DNA of 64,000 bases from Propionibacteriaceae bacterium P6A17 (GCA_000619965.1 JHVD01000006.1:1-64000), one strand, 5' to 3'; counted from the first letter of the stretch, positions 6,449 to 17,142 are shown. Notes: generated by a model not told the origin, from the letters alone. Program-made: numbers and translations.

Positions 6449-8027
6449 GCCCAGGCCGCCGCTGCGTCGGCGCACCCGCGGCCTGTCGTCGGGCCGACGC
6501 CCGGGCCCTCTGGGCCTGCTGCGTTCGTCCTTGCCGCTCAGGGTGCTCGTCACGACGCTGGCCTCCACCACGCTCCTGCTGGGGCTCGCCGGCTACGTGC
6601 TCCTCCAGATGACGACCGCGGGCATCATCGAGGCCAAGCGTGAGGCCGTGGTCAACGAGGCGGTCGGCGTGCACGCCTTCATGCAACAGCAGTTGCGCGG
6701 GCCGACGCTGCGCGGCGTCGGGGTGACCGAGGCGCTGAACCGCCTCGCCGAGCAGGTCAGCGCCCAGACGAGCCAGTACCAGATGGTGATCCACGCCCCG
6801 ACCTCCACGCTGGTCTCGGGCGGGCTGGCCGAGGAATCGGTGCCGAGATCCATCATCGAGTCGGTGCGCGCCGGCGACGGGCTCTTCCTCGCCCCGACGG
6901 AGGTGCGCTGGGTGACAGGCGCGCGGTCGGGGGAGCCGGGGCTCGTCGTCGGGACGACGCTCTCCACCGCGAACAGCGAGCGAATCCCCGTCTACTACGT
7001 CTTTCCCATGACTTCGGAGCTGCAGGTCGTGCACTCCATCCAGATCGCGGTGGCCATCACGTTCTCGGCGTTGCTGACGGCCATGGCCCTCATCGTCTAC
7101 CTCATCACGTGGCGGGCCATCGGCCCCGTGCGACGAGCCAGCGCGACGGCGCTTCGACTCGCCTCCGGCAACCTGTCCGAGCGGATGGAGGTGCGCGGCA
7201 CCGACGAAATCGCCACCCTCGCCTCGTCGATGAACAAGATGGCGGAGGAACTCCAGGCGCGGATCCGACAGCTGGAGAGCCTGTCCGCGGTGCAGCGCAG
7301 GTTCGTCAGCGACGTCTCCCACGAGCTACGCACCCCGCTCACCACCATCCAGATGGCCGCCGAGGTGCTGCACGAGGCGCGGGAGGAGGCCAGCCCCGCC
7401 CAACGGCGCACCATCGAGCTCATGTGGAGCGAGATCGGACGCTTCGACGAGTTGCTGGCCGACCTGCTGGAGATCTCGCGCTTCGACGCCGGCGCCGCCG
7501 TGCTCGCGCTGGACGACCACGACTTCGCGCAGCTCGTCGAGGACGAGATCGAGGCGGCCCGCCCCCTCGCGACCCGCCAGGGCATCGAGCTGAGGCTGCG
7601 GGTGCTCGCCGACGACACCCGCGCGGAGATCGACGCCCGGCGCGTGCGTCGGGTGCTGCGCAACCTCATCGGCAACGCCATCGACCATGGGCAGGGCCAG
7701 CCGGTCGACGTCACCGTCGCCGCCGACGACGACACCGTCGCGGTGACGGTCCGGGATCACGGGGTGGGCTTCGAGGCGGAGCAATCCGCTCAGGTCTTCG
7801 AACGGTTCTGGCGAGCTGACCCGTCGCGGACGCGCGTCGTCGGCGGCACGGGCCTCGGCCTGTCGATCTCGCTCGAGGACGCCAAACTGCACCGAGGATG
7901 GCTCAACGCCTGGGGCCGCCCGGGCCGTGGAGCGCAGTTCCGACTGACCCTGCCGCGCGGACCAGAACACAGGGTGTTGGCGTCGCCGCTGCCAGTGGCG
8001 CCCAGCGACGAGGGGAGAGGCAGATGA
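6432..8027 (+). CDS. mtrB: Sensor histidine kinase MtrB
   Basis: This is the membrane sensor kinase that phosphorylates MtrA (531 residues). After a basic N-terminus come a first membrane helix at about 35-58, an extracytoplasmic sensor region (about 60-200), a second helix at about 203-226, a HAMP linker, and the dimerisation/phosphoacceptor helix with H297 in VSDVSHELRTPL. The ATPase domain has the N box NLIGNAIDHG, G1 DHGVGF, F box FERFWR and G2 GGTGLGLSIS, all intact. The start lies inside the end of mtrA and the stop overlaps lpqB as ATGA, so mtrA-mtrB-lpqB forms a coupled operon. Confidence 0.95.
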   Translation: MSSTAEPRPPLRRRTRGLSSGRRPGPLGLLRSSLPLRVLVTTLASTTLLLGLAGYVLLQMTTAGIIEAKREAVVNEAVGVHAFMQQQLRGPTLRGVGVTEALNRLAEQVSAQTSQYQMVIHAPTSTLVSGGLAEESVPRSIIESVRAGDGLFLAPTEVRWVTGARSGEPGLVVGTTLSTANSERIPVYYVFPMTSELQVVHSIQIAVAITFSALLTAMALIVYLITWRAIGPVRRASATALRLASGNLSERMEVRGTDEIATLASSMNKMAEELQARIRQLESLSAVQRRFVSDVSHELRTPLTTIQMAAEVLHEAREEASPAQRRTIELMWSEIGRFDELLADLLEISRFDAGAAVLALDDHDFAQLVEDEIEAARPLATRQGIELRLRVLADDTRAEIDARRVRRVLRNLIGNAIDHGQGQPVDVTVAADDDTVAVTVRDHGVGFEAEQSAQVFERFWRADPSRTRVVGGTGLGLSISLEDAKLHRGWLNAWGRPGRGAQFRLTLPRGPEHRVLASPLPVAPSDEGRGR

Positions 8028-9727
8028 GGCGACGAGGGTGGAGGCTCGGGCGCTGGCTGATCGTGCTCAGCCTGCTGCTCGTCGGCGCGTGCGTCGACAT
8101 CCCGACCAGCGGCCCGGTGGTCGAAATCCCGGTGCCCGACGACCCTGCCGGCATCGAGATCGCACCCCAGCCGCCCCGGGGCGGCGACGAGCCGGCGCAG
8201 ATCGTCGAAGGCTTCCTGCTGGCCATGGCGAATCCGGAATCCGACTTCGCGGTGGCGCGCGCATACTTGGCCGGTGACGCCCGCGAGCGGTGGGACCCCC
8301 TGGCCGTGCGTCGGATCTACGAGGGGTCCGTCGTCGAGGAGGGTGGCCGTGCGCTCGTCAGGGGCCGCATGATCGGCTCGCTGGACTCGACGGGCAGGTT
8401 CAGCGCCGGCGACGAGCAGCTCTCGCACGACTTCGGCCTCGTCGAGGAGCAGGGACAGTGGCGAATCGCCGCCCCGCCCGAGGGGGTGCTCGTGAGCCGC
8501 TACCTGTTCGAGCGCTTCTACGCGCCGGTGAGCATCTACTTCCTCGACCCCACGGGACGCCACGTCGTGCCCGACCAGCTCATCGTCCCCGAGGCGGAAC
8601 TCACGCCGGAGACGATCGTGCGGGCGCTCATGGACGGCCCCAGCAGCGCACTCGTGCCAGTCGTGACCAACGCGGTGCCGAGCGGGGTCTCACTGGGTGC
8701 GGGCGGTGCGACGATCGACTCCGACGGAGTGGTGACCGTGGAGTTCGCCAACCTCGACCAAGCCATGGACGCGGAGGCGCGGCGCCGACTCGGGGCGCAA
8801 CTGCTGTGGTCGCTGACCGCCATCCCGCGCACCACGGGCCTGCGGGTGACGAGCAACGGGTGGCCCTTCGCGCTGCCCGGGCAGAGCGCGGCGGGCGTGC
8901 TCGAACTCGCGACGCAGCAGAGCTACTCGGTGCTGGCGAAGGCCACGGCGCAGGACCTGTACGCCATCGTCGACGGTCGCCCCGGCGTGCTGGGGGACAG
9001 CGGACGGTTCGTGCCGCTCGCGGAAGAGGTGCCGCCGGGAGCCGAGTTGGCGGTCTCGCTGAGCGGTGAGGAGTGGGCCCTCGTCGGCGAGGACAGGGCG
9101 TCCCTGTGGGTGCAGCGCGGCGCAGATCCGGCCCGCGTGGACGTCGCGCTGTCCGGCCTGCGTGACCTCCAGTGGGTGTCCGGCACCCTGTACGGACTCG
9201 GGGAGGACGCGTCGGGGCGGACGCGCCTGCTCGACGTCGGCGCGGAGAACGCGGTGGCGCTCCAGGACGTGGCACTGCCGGAGGGCACGCAACTCGAACA
9301 CATGAGCATCAACCCCTCGGGAGGGTCGGCGGCGGTGATCCTCTCCCGCGGCGGCAACACTGCATTCGGGCGCATGACCCTCACGGTGGCTGGGAGCCTC
9401 ACGGCCTTCCAGTCCGTCCCGCTGGTGGCTCCGGACGGGGCCGCGATCACAGACTTCGACGGACTCGAGTGGAGTTCGGAATCGAGCCTCGTCGTCCTGG
9501 CCCGCAGCGAGCGGGAGCAAGGGGTGTTCGTCGTGCGCTCGGACGGCTCCCGGGTGGAGGAGCTCGCGAGCGTCGAAGGGACGGTCGTCGCGGTTGCGGC
9601 GTTGCCCCGGCAGGGCGGCGGACTGGTGGCACTCCTCGGCGACGGTGGCACGGTGTGGATCTACAGCGCGCCGAACCGGTGGTCGCGATGGGAGCCCGGG
9701 GCCACGGCCCTGACCTACGCGAGCTGA
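8024..9727 (+). CDS. lpqB: Lipoprotein LpqB
   Basis: This is a 567-residue secreted lipoprotein that in mycobacteria interacts with MtrB and tunes MtrAB signalling. The N-terminus is a typical type II signal: a basic start (RRRGWRLGR), a hydrophobic core and a lipobox VGAC with C23 as the lipidated residue. A GerMN domain follows at about 190-300 (ETIVRALMDGPSSALVPVV and VTVEFANLDQAM), then a beta-rich LpqB C-terminal domain that looks propeller-like. The ATG at 8024 overlaps the mtrB stop, and the longer open frame upstream duplicates mtrB sequence in another frame, so it was rejected. Confidence 0.93.
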   Translation: MRRRGWRLGRWLIVLSLLLVGACVDIPTSGPVVEIPVPDDPAGIEIAPQPPRGGDEPAQIVEGFLLAMANPESDFAVARAYLAGDARERWDPLAVRRIYEGSVVEEGGRALVRGRMIGSLDSTGRFSAGDEQLSHDFGLVEEQGQWRIAAPPEGVLVSRYLFERFYAPVSIYFLDPTGRHVVPDQLIVPEAELTPETIVRALMDGPSSALVPVVTNAVPSGVSLGAGGATIDSDGVVTVEFANLDQAMDAEARRRLGAQLLWSLTAIPRTTGLRVTSNGWPFALPGQSAAGVLELATQQSYSVLAKATAQDLYAIVDGRPGVLGDSGRFVPLAEEVPPGAELAVSLSGEEWALVGEDRASLWVQRGADPARVDVALSGLRDLQWVSGTLYGLGEDASGRTRLLDVGAENAVALQDVALPEGTQLEHMSINPSGGSAAVILSRGGNTAFGRMTLTVAGSLTAFQSVPLVAPDGAAITDFDGLEWSSESSLVVLARSEREQGVFVVRSDGSRVEELASVEGTVVAVAALPRQGGGLVALLGDGGTVWIYSAPNRWSRWEPGATALTYAS

Positions 9728-9783
9728 CCGTCGGGGCTGTGGACAACCGGGCGCGCGCCCGGTGGCGGACCGATGGTGGATGC

Positions 9784-10410
9784 GTGAGGATTCTCGACGC
9801 CCTAGCCGACCTGCTGCTCGGCTCCCAATGCCCCGGATGTGGGGCCGCCCGCCTCGGGATCTGCCCTTCGTGCGCCGAAGGCCTCGACGAGGCGCCGCAC
9901 CGCGTCGAGCGGCTCGCGGAGCTGGAAGTGTGGGCGGCCAACGACTACCGGCCGCTGCTCAACCACGTCGTCCCGCGCTACAAGGACGACGGCGCGCTCC
10001 AGCTCGACAGGGTGCTCGGGTCGCGCCTGGCGACGGCGGTCGCCGCGTTGGCGCCGGAGCCGGGGACGCTCCTCGTGCCGGTGCCGTCGAGGCCCTCGGC
10101 CGTGCGGCGGCGGGGATTCGACCACGCGCTGCGCGTGGCGCACGTGGCGGGTCGACGCCTCGGCCTGCCGGTCGGGCGGGCCCTACGTCGAGGCGACGGC
10201 GGACGCGACCAGCAGGGCCTAGGTGCCGTCCGACGCGCCGAGAATCTGCGCGGGCGGCTCGTCGCCCGACCCGTGTCCAAGCCGGTGGTCGTCGTCGACG
10301 ACATCGTCACCACGGGAGCGTCGCTGACGGAGGCGGTGCGTGCGCTGCGCCAGGTGGGCGTGCGTGTGGTGGGAGCCGCAGTGATCGCCGACGCCGACGA
10401 CCGCCGCTGA
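9784..10410 (+). CDS. comF: ComF-family phosphoribosyltransferase-like protein
   Basis: This is a ComF-type protein of 208 residues. The N-terminus has a zinc-finger pair (CPGC and CPSC). A phosphoribosyltransferase fold follows, with VPVPSRPSAVRRRGFDHAL, the QGLGAVRRAENLRG segment and the PRPP-binding loop VVVVDDIVTTGAS. In naturally competent bacteria ComF helps DNA uptake; in non-competent actinomycetes its role is unknown. It follows lpqB, the usual actinobacterial order. The start is uncertain: GTG at 9784 gives the family's usual N-terminus, GTG at 9739 would add 15 residues, and neither has a strong ribosome-binding site. Confidence 0.85.
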   Translation: MRILDALADLLLGSQCPGCGAARLGICPSCAEGLDEAPHRVERLAELEVWAANDYRPLLNHVVPRYKDDGALQLDRVLGSRLATAVAALAPEPGTLLVPVPSRPSAVRRRGFDHALRVAHVAGRRLGLPVGRALRRGDGGRDQQGLGAVRRAENLRGRLVARPVSKPVVVVDDIVTTGASLTEAVRALRQVGVRVVGAAVIADADDRR

Positions 10411-10453
10411 CGCCAAAGTGGGCGGTACTCGCACACCGTTTGTCACGTGGCGG

Positions 10454-10459
10454 TAACGT
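10454..10459 (+). promoter_or_regulatory. -10 box before the hpf leader peptide
   Basis: TAACGT lies exactly six bases before the ATG at 10466, the same geometry as the other leaderless promoters in this window. Confidence 0.4.
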
Positions 10460-10465
10460 TGATGC

Positions 10466-10519
10466 ATGGAACAACCGCAGAGGCTCGGCAACCGCCGATT
10501 CCCTGCGGTTTCGTGCTAG
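10466..10519 (+). CDS. Candidate leaderless leader peptide upstream of hpf
   Basis: This is a 17-codon open frame (MEQPQRLGNRRFPAVSC, then TAG) that starts six bases after a TAnnnT box. It ends 17 bases before the hpf ATG, just ahead of the hpf ribosome-binding site. The frame overlaps an RNA hairpin (10473-10510), so ribosome movement through it would unfold the structure. Leaderless small upstream frames, some ending in cysteine, are known in mycobacteria as regulators of downstream genes. Here the peptide ends in a single Cys. No homologue is recognised and translation is inferred only from geometry. Confidence 0.35.
   Translation: MEQPQRLGNRRFPAVSC
10473..10510 (+). promoter_or_regulatory. 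Hairpin in the hpf 5' leader
   Basis: AACCGCAG (10473-10480) pairs perfectly with CTGCGGTT (10503-10510). An inner CGGC/GCCG stem (10486-10489 with 10494-10497) has an AACC tetraloop, and the two stems are separated by a symmetric internal loop. It lies between the putative transcription start and the hpf ribosome-binding site. Confidence 0.4.
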
Positions 10520-10536
10520 TAGCCCAAGGAGGAGCC

Positions 10537-11142
10537 ATGGACATCGTCGTCACCGGACGCCACTGCACCCTGTCGCCGGAGGTGAAGGAGCTCGTCGCCG
10601 AGCGCCTGTCCACCATCGAGAAGCTGCGCGACCGCGTCATCCGGACCGAGGTCGAGTTCCACTGCCGCGAGGCCACGAAGGATCCGGAGGACGCCGCCGT
10701 CGTGCAGATCACGGTGCGCAGCCGCGGCCCCGTGATCCGAGCCGAGGGACGCTCGTCGGACAAGATGCTGGCGTTCGAGGTCGCCATGGACCGCCTGAAG
10801 GCGCAGTTGCGCAAGGCGGCTGACCGGCGCAAGACGCACCGTGGACTGCGCTCGACGAGCGGTGAGCCCGTGCCGATGCCCGTCGAGGCCGAGGTGCCGG
10901 AGGAGGACGTCGTGCCCACGCAGGAGGTCGCAGGCCTCGTCGTCACCGGCGACGGCCCCCTCGTGGTGCGGGAGAAGGTCTTCCAGACCAGCCCGCTCAC
11001 GCTGGCCCAGGCGCTCGACGAGATGGAGCTCGTCGGACACGACTTCTTCCTCTACCAGGACGCCGATTCGGGGCGTCCGTCGGTGGTGTACCGCCGCAAG
11101 GCCTACAACTACGGCGTCATCCACCTCGACGTGACCGAGTGA
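10537..11142 (+). CDS. hpf: Ribosome hibernation promoting factor, long form
   Basis: This is a 201-residue long-form HPF. Its N-terminal domain (1-~105, MDIVVTGRHCTLSPEVKELV onward) binds the 30S decoding region. Its C-terminal domain (about 145-201, ending FFLYQDADSGRPSVVYRRK and YGVIHLD) mediates dimerisation of 70S ribosomes into inactive 100S particles during stress. The linker is acidic (EVPEEDVVPTQE). The ATG at 10537 has an excellent AAGGAGGA site at 10526-10533; an ATG-like extension to 10447 was rejected because it crosses the structured leader. A strong hairpin follows the gene. Confidence 0.93.
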   Translation: MDIVVTGRHCTLSPEVKELVAERLSTIEKLRDRVIRTEVEFHCREATKDPEDAAVVQITVRSRGPVIRAEGRSSDKMLAFEVAMDRLKAQLRKAADRRKTHRGLRSTSGEPVPMPVEAEVPEEDVVPTQEVAGLVVTGDGPLVVREKVFQTSPLTLAQALDEMELVGHDFFLYQDADSGRPSVVYRRKAYNYGVIHLDVTE

Positions 11143-11156
11143 TCCGATCTGCAGCG

Positions 11157-11189
11157 GGACGACGGCCGGGCGTTGCTCGGCCGTCGTCC
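11157..11189 (+). terminator. Hairpin terminator after hpf
   Basis: GGACGACGGCCG (11157-11168) and CGGCCGTCGTCC (11178-11189) form a perfect 12-bp stem with a 9-nt loop, 14 bases after the hpf stop. No U-tract follows. Confidence 0.65.
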
Positions 11190-11208
11190 ATGTGTTGTGG
11201 CTCGGCGC

Positions 11209-11214
11209 TAGGAT
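11209..11214 (+). promoter_or_regulatory. Candidate -10 box for secA
   Basis: TAGGAT lies 39 bases upstream of the secA GTG, leaving room for a leader with the TAAGGA site at 11240-11245. No -35 match is seen at normal spacing. Confidence 0.35.
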
Positions 11215-11252
11215 GACCAAGGCATTGTCAACGCGACGGTAAGGACGAGCAC

Positions 11253-13979
<2,727 letters not shown>

Positions 13980-13982
13980 GCT

Positions 13983-14336
13983 TCAGGCGCCGAGCACCTG
14001 GAACTCGCTGCATCGCCACTGTCTCACCGCGTCCAGCCGCAGCACGCAGACCAGCCAGCGGGTCCCGTCGCTGATGGTGACGCTCATCTCCACGGCCTTG
14101 TGGGTGGGCATCTGATGACGCCAGGCAGCGATACGTGCCTGCTTGAACCTGCCGTCGTGCACGAGGAGTGCGAGATGGGCGAAAGCTCCGCTGCCCATGC
14201 GGGGGCGCAGGTGATGCAGCGGACGACGCCCGATGAGGGCTTCGACGACGGCGAGCCCGAGGATCATCGCCGCGGGCTCGGGCGCCCGGGTGGCGCACCC
14301 CGGGTGGAGGGTCTTGCTGACGGTGTTGGTGCTCAT
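13983..14336 (-). CDS. Rv3235-like (DUF6459) protein
   Basis: This is a 117-residue protein of unknown function. The middle and C-terminal parts (PRMGSGAFAHLALLVHDGRF, a short helix, then VTISDGTRWLVCVLRLDA and WRCSEFQVLG) match my recollection of the Rv3235/DUF6459 family. The mycobacterial member sits close to secA1 as well. The first ~45 residues contain a helix-like stretch (AAMILGLAVVEALIGRRPLH). The gene is convergent with secA, with only three bases between the stops. Its ATG is placed by a leaderless promoter (TAGCGT seven bases upstream). Confidence 0.7.
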   Translation of the reverse strand: MSTNTVSKTLHPGCATRAPEPAAMILGLAVVEALIGRRPLHHLRPRMGSGAFAHLALLVHDGRFKQARIAAWRHQMPTHKAVEMSVTISDGTRWLVCVLRLDAVRQWRCSEFQVLGA

Positions 14337-14343
14337 GACGACA

Positions 14344-14349
14344 ACGCTA
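14344..14349 (-). promoter_or_regulatory. -10 box, leaderless Rv3235-like gene
   Basis: On the minus strand TAGCGT stands seven bases before the ATG at 14336, with no ribosome-binding site. A 10-bp direct repeat CTACGAAGCG (14347-14356 and 14377-14386) overlaps and flanks it. Confidence 0.45.
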
Positions 14350-14409
14350 CGAAGCGCAGCGCGTCGAGGGAAGGTACTACGAAGCGTCGGACAACACTGG
14401 TTTTTCGGG

Positions 14410-15675
14410 TCAGCCGCCGAACATGAGCAGCAGCCCGGCCATGGTGAAGCCCACCATCACCAGCAACAGCGGGAGCTGGTGACGCATGACCCTCCCCATG
14501 GGACGCCGAAGGGCGACGTCGTGGGTGACGAGCACGCCCACGACGTGCCCGGCGACGATGAGCAGCACCTGCGACCACGCCACCAGCGACGGGAAGGCGA
14601 ACAGCGCGACGTTCGGCGCGGCCTCCGCGAAGCCGAAGAGGTTGGCGCCGGTGCCGAGCGGGTCGTTGAACCAGATCGCGGTGCGCTGACCCTCGAGGTA
14701 CAGGTAGGTGCCGTAGTGGGCGAGGCAGTACCCGACGATGAGCGGCACCAGGCCGGGGGAGAGACGGTCCATCGTCGCCGCGAGTCCGTCGCCGTCGTCG
14801 AGCGCCTTGGCACCGAGCGCGTAGAGCCCGGCGACGAGTGCGGTCACGCCTACGAGCCCCGCGCCGGCGAGCAGCCAGCCGGGCGCCGAGGCGTTCTGGG
14901 CGGCCCGCTGCCACCACGCGGTGTTCGACATCGCATCGAAGGCGGTCCCGCCCAACAGGACGCAGGCCACCGCCCAAGTCCCCGCGGGCGGCGCCCAACT
15001 CGCCAGGTTGCGCAGCGGATTCAGCCGATGGATGACGCCGTCGCGTCGCCGCCAGGGGGAGAGGGGCGCGACGGTGGAGGCGTACACCTCGAAGGGGTCG
15101 GCCCGCTCGATCCAGTCCGCGCGCAGCCCACGGCCCACGAGCGCCCAGAGGAGCCAGACCGCGGCAGCGACGCGCAGCACCGGCAACGTCGTGGCGCCGG
15201 GGATGACGAGCTCGAGCGTGAGGAAGCCGAACAGCGCCAGGGCGCCGGGCAGCCGGGACCCCGACGAGTCGGCGTCGCTCGCCTGGCGGTAGCCGTCGAC
15301 GACGCGCAGGGGGTTGGTGAACCGATGCACCCGGCCCAGCAGCACGGCTGCCACGACCAGCCCGACCCACAGCCACACGTAGGTGAACCCGACGACCGGG
15401 TTGTCGATGCGATCGACTCCGAACACGAGCGCGACCGCGGCCAGCAGCCACACGGCGCCGACGCCGACGCGGGCGACGAGGCGTGCGCCGAGGGAGTCGA
15501 CGAAGGAGGTGAGCCGGGGCATCGGGGTGCCGTCGCCGTCCTCGAAGCGCGGACGCCGCCAGGCGAAGAACAGCACGTAGAACGTGATGACCAGCACCAG
15601 CGCGGCACCGACGACGACCGCGGCGAACGGCAGGGGAAGGTCGGAGCGGGACGCGATCCCGTGGAGCGGGGTCAT
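14410..15675 (-). CDS. Polytopic membrane protein paired with a cupredoxin-like lipoprotein
   Basis: This is a 421-residue protein with about ten to eleven hydrophobic segments, so an integral membrane protein. It opens with MTPLHGIASRSDLPLPFA, a conserved start in actinobacterial proteins often labelled 'fenitrothion hydrolase'. That label is not supported by any visible hydrolase motif. Several His residues sit at membrane edges (HRFTNPLRVVDGYRQ, HYGTYLYLEGQ, HVVGVLVTHD). The ATG overlaps the stop of the upstream lipoprotein gene (ATGA), so the two are co-expressed. Metal or redox handling at the membrane is possible but speculative; the function is unknown. Confidence 0.6.
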   Translation of the reverse strand: MTPLHGIASRSDLPLPFAAVVVGAALVLVITFYVLFFAWRRPRFEDGDGTPMPRLTSFVDSLGARLVARVGVGAVWLLAAVALVFGVDRIDNPVVGFTYVWLWVGLVVAAVLLGRVHRFTNPLRVVDGYRQASDADSSGSRLPGALALFGFLTLELVIPGATTLPVLRVAAAVWLLWALVGRGLRADWIERADPFEVYASTVAPLSPWRRRDGVIHRLNPLRNLASWAPPAGTWAVACVLLGGTAFDAMSNTAWWQRAAQNASAPGWLLAGAGLVGVTALVAGLYALGAKALDDGDGLAATMDRLSPGLVPLIVGYCLAHYGTYLYLEGQRTAIWFNDPLGTGANLFGFAEAAPNVALFAFPSLVAWSQVLLIVAGHVVGVLVTHDVALRRPMGRVMRHQLPLLLVMVGFTMAGLLLMFGG

Positions 15676-16025
15676 CGCACGATCAGTTTCATGTAGATCT
15701 GGCCGGCACCGTGGCTCTCGATCTCGTAGGCGCCCGCCATGTTCGCGGTGAAGACGCGCTCGACGGGCACACCGCCGGGCGTGTCGAACTCGATCTCGTA
15801 CCCGTGGACGTGGATCCGGTCGTCCTCCTCAGTGGTGACGCGCAGGGTCACCTCGGAGCCGAGCTTGACCGGCTGCTCGATGGTCTCGCCGAGGCCGCCG
15901 GCGGGCACCACCAGCTCGATCGTCGTGGGCGGAGCGCTGGGAGCCGCGCAGCCCGTCGTCGCAGCGACGAGGGCGACGGCCAGCGCCAGCGAGCGGATGC
16001 GCAGAAGTCGAAGCAGTCGGAGCAC
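15672..16025 (-). CDS. Small cupredoxin-like lipoprotein
   Basis: This is a 117-residue predicted lipoprotein. The N-terminus (VLRLLRLLRIRSLALAVALV, then AATTGC) is a signal peptide with lipobox TTGC. The mature part is a ~90-residue beta-rich domain (TIELVVPAGGLGETIEQPV, VTLRVTTEEDDRIHVHGYE, GAYEIESHGAGQIYMKLIVR) that looks cupredoxin-like but lacks a clear Cys ligand. It would sit on the outer face of the membrane. The start was moved from GTG 16076 to GTG 16025 because a TAGGTT box stands seven bases before the latter and this gives a normal signal peptide. It is coupled to the membrane protein downstream. Confidence 0.6.
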   Translation of the reverse strand: MLRLLRLLRIRSLALAVALVAATTGCAAPSAPPTTIELVVPAGGLGETIEQPVKLGSEVTLRVTTEEDDRIHVHGYEIEFDTPGGVPVERVFTANMAGAYEIESHGAGQIYMKLIVR

Positions 16026-16032
16026 AGCACCG

Positions 16033-16038
16033 AACCTA
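16033..16038 (-). promoter_or_regulatory. -10 box, leaderless lipoprotein gene
   Basis: TAGGTT on the minus strand lies seven bases before the GTG at 16025. This decides the start codon of the lipoprotein. Confidence 0.5.
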
Positions 16039-16093
16039 CCCCCAAACCGGCCGTGGCGCGCAGCCGCGAGGCCCACGACCCGAGATCGGTGGC

Positions 16094-16099
16094 TAGGCT
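16094..16099 (+). promoter_or_regulatory. -10 box, leaderless DUF6912-like gene
   Basis: TAGGCT lies six bases before the GTG at 16106. It is divergent from the lipoprotein promoter 55 bp away. Confidence 0.55.
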
Positions 16100-16105
16100 T
16101 GGTGT

Positions 16106-16564
16106 GTGACCCGTCAACTCGTCTTCATCCCCGTGGCACGCGATGAGCTCTCGATCCTCACCGGTTCGCCGGTGGTGGAGCAGCGCCGCGCGTTCACCGT
16201 CACCCCGGACCTGCTCGATGAGCTCGAGTACACGCCCGACATGGCCGAGGATGCCGAGTACGCGGCGCTGGTGCTCGCGTCCGTGGCCGCACTCGCCCAG
16301 TTCGGGGAGCGGGTCGTCGTCGTGGCCGAGGTGGACCCGTCGCTCGTGGAGCCGGGCGAGGACTCGGCCAACGGGGAGTGCCTGTTGCTGCGCTGCCCGG
16401 TGTCCGCGATGACCGCATGGTTCGAGGATGCGCCTGGCGTCGTCGTGCCCCGGGTGGAACGCGGTGCCTCGATCGACGATGCCTGGGAGCTCCCAGAGGT
16501 GCAGGCGCTCCTCGCCGAGCACGACCTGCTCTGGAACGACGTCGCCGAGTACCGTCGACGGTGA
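16106..16564 (+). CDS. DUF6912-like actinobacterial protein
   Basis: This is a 152-residue acidic cytoplasmic protein of unknown function. The pattern of a short N-terminal strand (RQLVFIPVARDELSIL), AFTVTP, a helix with DAEYAALVLASVAAL, then RVVVVAEVD resembles the DUF6912 family of actinobacteria, as far as I can judge from memory. The C-terminal half ends in two helices (LPEVQALLAEHDLLW, DVAEYRRR). It starts at a leaderless GTG and is convergent with the DUF2505 gene. Confidence 0.6.
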   Translation: MTRQLVFIPVARDELSILTGSPVVEQRRAFTVTPDLLDELEYTPDMAEDAEYAALVLASVAALAQFGERVVVVAEVDPSLVEPGEDSANGECLLLRCPVSAMTAWFEDAPGVVVPRVERGASIDDAWELPEVQALLAEHDLLWNDVAEYRRR

Positions 16565-16586
16565 GCCGCGGGGCGTGACGGCCCGG

Positions 16587-17057
16587 TCAGGCGCTCAGCC
16601 AGACCTTGGCGCGCTGCTCGATGCCACGAAACGCCCGCACGACGAACGGCTCGACCTGGGCCTCCACCTTCTTCCCGATGAGGGGAATGCGGACCTTGAC
16701 CTCGCCGCGGTAGTCGCCGTGGGTGGCGTCCGCCTCGGGGGAGAGAACGGTGTCGCACCATGCTTCGACGGGCATGCCCGGCACCGAGACCGTCACGCGG
16801 CCGGGGATGACGCCGTCGGCGCGCTCCGCCTGCAGCGCGATCCGGATCTCGAGGGACACCGTCGTGCCCACGACCTTGGCGACGTCCGACGGGGCGGGGA
16901 TCGCCATCCGCAGTTGCGTGTGGTCGGCGTCGACGCGGCTCTCGTGCGAGACCGCGCCGGCATGCTGGGCGACATCGGTCAGGAAGTCCTCGTTTCGGAA
17001 CAACTCCGCGACGGCGGCAGGGCGGGCGGGGTAGGTGTGCTGGAACGCAAGCTGCAT
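16587..17057 (-). CDS. DUF2505 (START-like fold) protein
   Basis: This is a 156-residue protein matching the DUF2505 family, which has a predicted START/polyketide-cyclase-like ligand-binding fold and no established function. Features are an N-terminal strand followed by HTYPARPAAVAELFRNEDFL, a central beta region with VPGMPVEAWCDTVLSP, and the C-terminal helix PFVVRAFRGIEQRAKVWL that closes the cavity in such folds. ATG 17057 was preferred to ATG 17066 because TACCAT stands seven bases before it and overlaps the upstream ATG. No membrane segment is seen. Confidence 0.75.
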   Translation of the reverse strand: MQLAFQHTYPARPAAVAELFRNEDFLTDVAQHAGAVSHESRVDADHTQLRMAIPAPSDVAKVVGTTVSLEIRIALQAERADGVIPGRVTVSVPGMPVEAWCDTVLSPEADATHGDYRGEVKVRIPLIGKKVEAQVEPFVVRAFRGIEQRAKVWLSA

Positions 17058-17064
17058 GCCCTCC

Positions 17065-17070
17065 ATGGTA
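17065..17070 (-). promoter_or_regulatory. -10 box, leaderless DUF2505 gene
   Basis: On the minus strand TACCAT lies seven bases before the ATG at 17057. Confidence 0.4.
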
Positions 17071-17136
17071 GGGGCTCGCTGGCGTCGCTGCGCTGGTGAA
17101 GATGTGGATCATGGCGCGGTCGATGCTTGTCGCCAC

Positions 17137-17142
17137 TAGGAT
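17137..17142 (+). promoter_or_regulatory. -10 box, leaderless PHP gene
   Basis: TAGGAT lies six bases before the ATG at 17149. It is divergent from the DUF2505 promoter. Confidence 0.6.

Noticed and set aside
9172-9783. N-terminal extension of comF overlapping lpqB
   Set aside because: The extension is an alternate-frame translation of lpqB; ComF similarity begins only at about 9784.
10411-10536. hpf leader as a known riboswitch class
   Set aside because: The hairpin does not match any riboswitch I recognise; it is reported only as an unclassified structured leader.
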